From an uncultured Bacteroidales bacterium (GTDB lineage: Bacteria; Bacteroidota; Bacteroidia; Bacteroidales; UBA11471): a stretch of 64,000 nucleotides of DNA. Shown in pieces: positions 58,513-64,000 of this stretch. Numbering within the stretch: position 1 is the stretch's first letter; every line of letters starts with the position of its first letter. The notes beneath the pieces were generated by a model. The model saw only the letters and a program-made list of their open reading frames with translations. It was not told the origin of the DNA and ran no database searches. Made by a program: the position numbers and the translations under genes. Where the stretch lies: assembly GCA_944325415.1 (NCBI GenBank), contig CALUZW010000003.1:1-64000 (forward strand). The letters are read 5' to 3'.

Positions 58513-59940
58513 TCAGTCGGGAAGCTTATCGGCAAGATATTCAGGCGACACATTGATGAGCCAGAGCCGGCCTGTGGTGCGGGTAAAGGCCGTGTAAAGC
58601 CAGCGGTAGAAATCGATACCCAACGCATCGGGCCGGATATATCCCATATCGACAAAGACATTGCTCCACTGGCCACCCTGCGCCTTGTGGCAGGTAACGG
58701 CGTAGGCATACTTCACCTGCAAGGCATTGAACCAGGGGTCGTTTTTGAGCCGTTTGAGCCGTTCACGCTTGGAGGGCACATCGGCATAATCCTCCATCAC
58801 GGCATTGAACAGGCGAGCATTCTCCTCGGCTGTCAGCGAGGGCGACTCGGCATGTAACGTGTCGAGTATCACCTTGGCCTCGACCTCCTCTTCATAGTCG
58901 GGGAAATAGAGCAGTACATCGGCAAAACGGAAACCGTACATCTCACACACGTTCCTGACCCTCACCACCCGGGCCACATCGCCGTTGGCGATAAAGTCGA
59001 GTTTTTCATACTTTTCGCTCCAATAGTAGTTGTTGCGGGCCACCAGCAGCAGGTCGCCCGAGGTAAGTTCCTCCTCGCGGTAAAGAATACGATTACGCAC
59101 CCCCTGGTTGAAAATGTTGGCCCGCTTGTTCGACCGCGTAATAATTATCGTTTCGTCCATTCCGTCACGATTGTAGGCCGACGACAGCACCTCTATCAGT
59201 TCATCGCCCCCCACGCGACCCACATCGGGGAAACCATGCAACGCAATCGACGGCGCGGGCAGCGGTGTTTCCCACATATCCTGCCGCAGACGTGTCGCGT
59301 TGTAAAGCACTCCCGAAGCGCCGTCTTGCCGCACCACATGAGTCAACTCGCTCACCATCACCGGATAGCCGTAGCGTTGCAGATAGGCCTCGTCGAGAGC
59401 CGGACTGCACAACTGGCCGACGGGCGGCAACTGAGCCGTATCACCCAGCAAGATGAGCCGGCAACCGCTACCCGAATATACAAAATCGAACAGGTCGTCG
59501 AGCAACAGACCCGAGCCGTAATGACTGCCATCGGTCGGCTCGTTAGCAATCATAGATGCCTCATCTACAATAAAGAAGGTATTTTTATAGGCATTATGCG
59601 CCAGTTGAAATCCTGAGAAATCGCCCGTAAAGGTGCGCTGCCGATAAATCTTCTTGTGTATCGTATAGGCCGGGTGCCCGGCATAGGCAGCAAACACCTT
59701 GGCAGCCCTACCCGTCGGGGCCAGCAACACACACGTACGCTCAAACGACTCCAACGTCCTGACCAGCGCACCGACCAGCGAAGTCTTTCCCGTTCCGGCG
59801 TAACCCTTCAACAGAAAAACCGAAGGCACACTGTCGTCCCAAAGAAAAGCCGAGAGCCGGGCCAGCAACCCGGCCTGCTCCTCGGTAGGCACATAGGGAA
59901 GATTCTCCGACAGGCATCGTATGAAATAATCGTTAAGCAT
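58513..59940 (-). CDS. RecD-like superfamily 1 DNA helicase
   Basis: A 475-residue ATPase with Walker A LKGYAGTGKTSLVG, motif II FFIVDEASM, motif III LLGDTAQLPPVG and a UvrD C-terminal-2 type motif VI region (AVTCHKAQGGQW, then YTAFTRT). It resembles stand-alone RecD/Pif1-like helicases rather than RecBCD RecD, and the exact role (replication fork, repair) is unknown. The start at 59940 is fixed by a GGAGG 10 bases upstream; the in-frame TTG at 59955 includes that site. It is monocistronic and convergent with the flavoprotein gene. Confidence 0.9.
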   Translation of the reverse strand: MLNDYFIRCLSENLPYVPTEEQAGLLARLSAFLWDDSVPSVFLLKGYAGTGKTSLVGALVRTLESFERTCVLLAPTGRAAKVFAAYAGHPAYTIHKKIYRQRTFTGDFSGFQLAHNAYKNTFFIVDEASMIANEPTDGSHYGSGLLLDDLFDFVYSGSGCRLILLGDTAQLPPVGQLCSPALDEAYLQRYGYPVMVSELTHVVRQDGASGVLYNATRLRQDMWETPLPAPSIALHGFPDVGRVGGDELIEVLSSAYNRDGMDETIIITRSNKRANIFNQGVRNRILYREEELTSGDLLLVARNNYYWSEKYEKLDFIANGDVARVVRVRNVCEMYGFRFADVLLYFPDYEEEVEAKVILDTLHAESPSLTAEENARLFNAVMEDYADVPSKRERLKRLKNDPWFNALQVKYAYAVTCHKAQGGQWSNVFVDMGYIRPDALGIDFYRWLYTAFTRTTGRLWLINVSPEYLADKLPD

Positions 59941-60218
59941 GGTATAGACCTCCAATCAAGAGTAATTTGCTACAAAAATAAAAGAAAAAGAGTTCAATAT
60001 TAAAAGATTTTTTCCTATTTTAGCGGAAAGGATAAAAGAGAAATCAGCACTCTCGAATATCAAATGATATTTCCTCAAAATCCAAAACATTATAGATATC
60101 GTCACCACAAGCAACAAATTATCACAAAAAAAACGCATATAATTGCAAAAATAGAATTATTTCACCCCAAAAGCAGAAAAAAAAGATGTTTTTGGTCCCA
60201 TCTCATAAAACTATTATC

Positions 60219-60226
60219 TATCTTTG
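60219..60226 (+). promoter_or_regulatory. -7 promoter box of the third TlpA-like gene
   Basis: TATCTTTG, 83 bases before the ATG at 60310 and inside the longer open frame from 60064, which is therefore not translated as such. The preceding 59956-60200 is AT-rich with no gene. Confidence 0.6.
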
Positions 60227-60309
60227 CTGCCACAGATAAACCTTTATCAAAAAATTTTTTAAACTATACACAAGACAGTATCTATAACCACTTAAAAAAC
60301 TCAACCACT

Positions 60310-61581
60310 ATGAAAATTCGCCTTATTGCCATGTTGGCTATCATGTTGCTCGTTTTCGACGCATCAGCCAAAGTGAAGAAGAGCAAGAAAACACAGAAAG
60401 AGACCACCGAACAACAAAGCACCCCTTCTGAGATTACCATCACAGGAAAAGTGCAATTTACGTATAAAGGATACTGGGACTATGACAAACCGGCACCTGA
60501 GTTCAAAATGACAGTATATCAATATGAAGGCACCCAAAAGAAAGTATATGCCGAAGCTGATATCGACGAAAACAATGAATACACCTTGACCCTCCCCATT
60601 GAAACGCCGGGCGTCTACACAGTAGACTGTGGACATTGGCAATCGGTTCGTGTCTGGGGTGAAGACGAAGACCTCACCATCAACTTCCGCGGATACGATA
60701 CGGCACGGATTAAAATTAAGAATCCCCCTTACGTCTATATCCAGGGTGGCCCCAAAAACGAATTGATGAACCAGTACAACTTCTGCAACTACCGTAGCTA
60801 TCAGGCCATGATTGCCATATCCAAAGCGATATACAATGCCAAGACCGATGAAGTAACACGCAAACAGTTGAGCGATGCCCTCTACGGATACAACAGCGAC
60901 GATATGTCAGCCCGCATGCGTTACCTCGTAGAGCATAATGCAACGACAACCAGTGTACTGGCGCTCTTGCCCGGACTGAACCAGGAAAACGACAAGGAGC
61001 TTATAGACAAGACATTGCAACAACTCGAAGCTGCATATCCCGGCTATGCTCCTATCCAGGCCTACAAAGACAAGGTAGCCAAGGAGAAAGCACAACGCGA
61101 ACGTCTCAACAACGGCAATCCCGCTCCCGACTTCACCTATCCGCAAATCAACGGCAAGGAACTTTCGCTGTCCGACCTCAAAGGTAAAATCGTACTGGTA
61201 GACTTCTGGGCTTCATGGTGCGGACCGTGCCGCAAAGAGATTGTCAACCTCAAAAAATACTATGAGGAGTTCAAAGACAAAGGGGTCGAGTTCCTGAGCG
61301 TATCAATCGATGCCGACAAGGATGCCTGGCTCAAAGCTGCCGAAGAAGAGAATATGCCTTGGCTGCAAATGCACGCCACCGATGGCGGAAAGAAACTGAT
61401 GAGCGACTATCAGTTTGGTGGAATACCCTTCATCGTACTCGTCGATGCCAACGGTAACCTCTATGCCAAAGGCTTGCGTGGAGAAGCTATCCGCGAAGCC
61501 ATACAGAACGCGCTCAAAGGCGTCGCTCCCCAAAAACCGGCACCCCGCAAATCCATCTCCATGGGTGCCATGTCGATGTAA
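60310..61581 (+). CDS. TlpA-like thioredoxin-fold exported protein
   Basis: A 423-residue protein with a signal peptide (LLVFDASA), a Lys-rich linker, a DUF4369-like beta domain (about 45-140), a helical middle and a C-terminal thioredoxin fold with FWASWCGPCRKEIV. The last 30 residues form a Pro/Lys/Met tail. It is related to the pair at 39258-41414 but not close to them. Likely a periplasmic thiol-disulfide reductase. The lipoprotein gene 48 bases downstream may be cotranscribed. Confidence 0.87.
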   Translation: MKIRLIAMLAIMLLVFDASAKVKKSKKTQKETTEQQSTPSEITITGKVQFTYKGYWDYDKPAPEFKMTVYQYEGTQKKVYAEADIDENNEYTLTLPIETPGVYTVDCGHWQSVRVWGEDEDLTINFRGYDTARIKIKNPPYVYIQGGPKNELMNQYNFCNYRSYQAMIAISKAIYNAKTDEVTRKQLSDALYGYNSDDMSARMRYLVEHNATTTSVLALLPGLNQENDKELIDKTLQQLEAAYPGYAPIQAYKDKVAKEKAQRERLNNGNPAPDFTYPQINGKELSLSDLKGKIVLVDFWASWCGPCRKEIVNLKKYYEEFKDKGVEFLSVSIDADKDAWLKAAEEENMPWLQMHATDGGKKLMSDYQFGGIPFIVLVDANGNLYAKGLRGEAIREAIQNALKGVAPQKPAPRKSISMGAMSM

Positions 61582-61629
61582 AACCCTACAAAATCACAAA
61601 CCAATAACCCTTTAATTTTAATCTTACTT

Positions 61630-63096
61630 ATGAAAAAACTGAATGCTCTGCTGCTTATGGCCTTGTGTGCCGTGTTCAGCTTCACATCGTGTAGCGATGA
61701 CAGCAACGATACCGGATTCGGTATTACCGGTATAACGGTTGCCACCTCCGAGGGTGCATCCTATACCGGAACCATCAACCAATCGGCATTGACGATTCAA
61801 TGCATCGTTCCCATGACCACCCAGCCCTCTGAGTTGGAAGCCTGCTCGCTGACCGTAACGGCCACGATGAACACCTGCGTTACCGTAAACGGTGCCGCCG
61901 TTGACGGAGTAACGTTTGACTTGAACAATCCCATCGTTCTTACCGCCACTCACGAAGGCAGCAGCAAGAACTACACCCTCACGGTAGTCATCTCCGATAC
62001 CGAAGAAGACCTGGCCGCTGGAAAACAAGTAAGTGCCGATATACGCGCCGGAGGTATCCCCAGCAATGTATACGACTACTCGGTAGCCCTCTACGACGGT
62101 AAATTCTATGCCTTTACCTCGGGTTACACCGCAGCCGATACCACAGGTTTCTATCAAGTATTCACCTCGACCAACGGTGTTCGCTGGACCGAAGTCAATA
62201 CCGAAGAAATCATCGGTGGTATGGGAGCCCGCCCCATCGTATTCGACAACAAGCTCTATGTGATGGGTGGTATTCGCGCACTGGGAACCGACCAATCCGG
62301 TGAAGCTCCTGAGCTCGAATCGAACGGTTGGAGCACAAGCCTCACGCTGAAAAGCTTCCGTGTATTCACAACCGAGAACGGTAGCACATGGACCAACGAA
62401 ACCATCGAAGGCAACTCGGCACTGGCCGACGATATGTTCAAAATGTTGGTAGGATTGGGATCTTTCGGATTCGTTTGTCCCACACCTTTTACCTACAACG
62501 ACAACCTCTATATGGAAAGCGGCGTAATGATGGCATTCGGTATGTTCCAGGGTGCCAACTCGCAACTCTGGGCCAAAGCCGATACCACCTACGCCATGGT
62601 ATCGGGAGCATCGAGTTTCCTGAGAGCCCACTGCTCGACCTTCGTACTGAACGATGAGCTCTACCTCATGGGTGGTTCGAGAGGCTTTGTCGGCGCATCG
62701 AACCTGCAATCGGCCGTAGCCAAATCGACCGACGGTGAGAACTTCGCCACTGTTGCCGACTCAACGGCCGTAGGCCCCATCTGCGGTGCCACTGTCGTTA
62801 CCAACAAAGAAGGCAACACGGCCTACCTCTTCGGTGGTCTCTACTACAATGAAGAGGGTGCCCGCGTAATGAACAACACCATCTACAAATCGACCGACGG
62901 TATCGAATGGACAGCCGTTGAAGGCATCAACAGCGCTTACACCGGAACATTCAATCCTTGCGTAGTTGTCGACGAAAACAACATTGCCTGGGTATTCGGA
63001 GGTTTCAACACCTTCTCGGGTAACTATACTCCCTACTCACTCACTGTCGACGACATGGATCCCTCGTTTGCCGCATGGGCATTCGCTCTGAACTAA
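61630..63096 (+). CDS. Beta-propeller lipoprotein (DUF6242-like)
   Basis: A 488-residue lipoprotein (lipobox SFTSC). Residues about 30-130 form an Ig-like domain (GITGITVATSEGASY, LTATHEGSSKNYTLTVV) as in several Bacteroidetes surface proteins, and the rest a kelch/galactose-oxidase-like propeller with repeated GRxYAFTSG, LYVMGG, LYLMGGSRG and AYLFGGLYYN blocks. This matches what I recall as DUF6242. Probably cell-surface; ligand unknown. A terminator follows, and a SusC-type gene begins 25 bases after it. Confidence 0.82.
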   Translation: MKKLNALLLMALCAVFSFTSCSDDSNDTGFGITGITVATSEGASYTGTINQSALTIQCIVPMTTQPSELEACSLTVTATMNTCVTVNGAAVDGVTFDLNNPIVLTATHEGSSKNYTLTVVISDTEEDLAAGKQVSADIRAGGIPSNVYDYSVALYDGKFYAFTSGYTAADTTGFYQVFTSTNGVRWTEVNTEEIIGGMGARPIVFDNKLYVMGGIRALGTDQSGEAPELESNGWSTSLTLKSFRVFTTENGSTWTNETIEGNSALADDMFKMLVGLGSFGFVCPTPFTYNDNLYMESGVMMAFGMFQGANSQLWAKADTTYAMVSGASSFLRAHCSTFVLNDELYLMGGSRGFVGASNLQSAVAKSTDGENFATVADSTAVGPICGATVVTNKEGNTAYLFGGLYYNEEGARVMNNTIYKSTDGIEWTAVEGINSAYTGTFNPCVVVDENNIAWVFGGFNTFSGNYTPYSLTVDDMDPSFAAWAFALN

Positions 63097-63117
63097 TGAC
63101 CTTGTCTTAAAACAACC

Positions 63118-63155
63118 AAGTACTCTGTGCATAATCCCTGCACAGAGTACTTTTT
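63118..63155 (+). terminator. Terminator directly before the SusC-type gene
   Basis: A perfect 14-bp stem (63118-63131 with 63139-63152), a 7-base loop and five T residues. Its end is 25 bases from the next ATG, too near for a separate promoter after it. Confidence 0.85.
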
Positions 63156-63179
63156 CACTAATACCGGGACTTTAATATT

Positions 63180-64000
63180 ATGAAAAAATTTTGGACAATA
63201 TATACGGTACTGTGTTGTATATTCTGTTGCGAAATGGCCTCGGCGCAAAACCTTACACGAATATCCGGTACTGTTCTCGACGAAAACAACGCCCCAATGG
63301 CGGGCGTAACCATTTCGGTTAACGGCAAAGGGGCTACGTTATCCACCTCCGACGGAACCTTTACGCTCACCAACGTACCGACAGGAGCTACCATATCTTT
63401 TTCGTTCATAGGATATGAAACCGAAAATGTTACCGTAGAGAACCCCAAAACCGTCGAAGCCATAAGACTCATTCCCGCCGAAAACGCCATGCGCGAAATC
63501 ACCGTCGTAGGCTACGGCAAACAAGAGAGACGAGATATTACTGGCTCGGTATCCTCGGTAAAACTCGATGAACAAAAATCATTCCTTTCGGTCGACCAGT
63601 TATTGCAAGGCCGTGCACCCGGTGTATTCGTCTCTAATTCTTCGGGCGCATTGGGCGGAGCCAACCTGCTGACCATACGTGGCGTAAGCTCCATCATCGG
63701 CGAAAACAATCCTCTTTACGTTGTCGACGGTGTACCTATCTATGGAACCGACCGTTCGGCCAACTCGGTAGGAACAAGCGGCGGCTCGGTAAGCGCCATA
63801 AGCATGGGAGGTACGTCGACAGGTGGCGGTTCGCTGGTCAACGACATGGACCTCAACTACTCTTTTGAACAAAATCCGCTTCTCTCCATCAACCCCGAAG
63901 ACATAGAGTCTATCGAAATTCTGAAAGATGCTTTTGCCACCTCAATTTATGGTTCGAGAGGTTCGGCCGGCGTTATTCTCATCACTACCAAAAGTGGTTC
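63180..64000 (+). CDS. SusC/RagA-type TonB-linked outer-membrane receptor (partial)
   Basis: The frame opens at 63180 and has no stop before the window ends: 273 residues are visible of about 1,000 expected. A signal peptide (EMASA) is followed by a CarboxypepD-regulatory-like domain (ISGTVLDENNAPMAGVTI), the TonB-box region EITVVGYGKQERRDITGSVSSV and the plug with VDGVPIYG, PEDIESIEILKDAFATSIYGSRGSAGVILITTK, all SusC signatures. It would import an oligosaccharide or peptide with a SusD-like lipoprotein that should lie just to the right. A Gly/Ser-rich insert (about 200-222) sits in the plug. Confidence 0.95.
   Translation, partial: MKKFWTIYTVLCCIFCCEMASAQNLTRISGTVLDENNAPMAGVTISVNGKGATLSTSDGTFTLTNVPTGATISFSFIGYETENVTVENPKTVEAIRLIPAENAMREITVVGYGKQERRDITGSVSSVKLDEQKSFLSVDQLLQGRAPGVFVSNSSGALGGANLLTIRGVSSIIGENNPLYVVDGVPIYGTDRSANSVGTSGGSVSAISMGGTSTGGGSLVNDMDLNYSFEQNPLLSINPEDIESIEILKDAFATSIYGSRGSAGVILITTKSG

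Noticed and set aside
60064..60309. N-terminal extension of the third TlpA-like protein
   Set aside because: The promoter box at 60219-60226 lies inside it and the extension is Lys/His-rich with no family match; a clean signal peptide starts at 60310.

Overview
The window is a stretch of Bacteroidales chromosome. The evidence is the promoter type (-7 box TAnnTTTG, often with a -33 TTG 20 bases upstream, ahead of at least fifteen genes), a SusC/RagA-type TonB-linked receptor at the right edge, TlpA-like lipoproteins, a fused NuoCD, a complex I gene set without NuoEFG, and an F-ATPase gene order starting with atpD-atpC. GC is moderately high in most genes. A Barnesiella-like lineage is possible, but that is a guess from general feel, not something proven here. 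I see no rRNA, tRNA, IS element or CRISPR array.

Layout. 1-3106: the tail of an unknown gene translationally coupled to an M15-type peptidase, a Bax-inhibitor-1 membrane protein, and a leftward three-gene operon with its own promoter and terminator whose middle gene has the architecture of a one-piece phage spanin; together these look like a phage-derived lysis remnant. 3239-9160: a secreted DUF1460 amidase-like protein, then a PhoB/PhoR-like two-component pair, a PiT phosphate transporter with a PhoU-like tail, and a GNAT acetyltransferase. 9200-18905: a calcium-type P-ATPase, a YeiH-type transporter, a GH10 xylanase, two paralogous small secreted proteins, a PCMD-domain protein and fabD.

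18974-35947 is the centrepiece: one leftward block nuoA-B-CD-H, then the complete F1Fo ATP synthase set atpD-C-B-E-F-H-A-G, then nuoI-J-K-L-M-N. The proton-pumping complex I operon is therefore split by the whole ATP synthase operon, with gaps of only tens of bases at both junctions and one terminator after nuoN.

36055-41932: lpxK, purine nucleoside phosphorylase, thiL, two tandem TlpA-like lipoproteins and a small HsmA-like membrane protein. 41983-47164: a TonB receptor, a beta-helix lipoprotein and a purple-acid-phosphatase-like enzyme, preceded by six tandem 11-bp units with core TTGTAAC that look like a Pho-box array; with the PhoBR/PiT locus this suggests a phosphate-acquisition regulon. 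47250-55193: an MBL-fold hydrolase, an RsmI-like methyltransferase, an rRNA m5C methyltransferase, a YhcH-family protein, glycogen branching enzyme, a gene-free stretch with a candidate small RNA and three GTGTNCGNACAC motifs, and cardiolipin synthase. 55245-58485: two dehydrogenase-fold proteins and a divergent HxlR regulator / NTF2-like / iron-sulfur flavoprotein module with a clear palindromic operator. 58513-64000: a RecD-like helicase, a third TlpA-like protein, a beta-propeller lipoprotein and the start of a SusC-type receptor that runs off the window.

Starts were chosen from promoter positions, overlaps and family lengths. Operators, the small RNA and regulon links are inferences from sequence pattern only.
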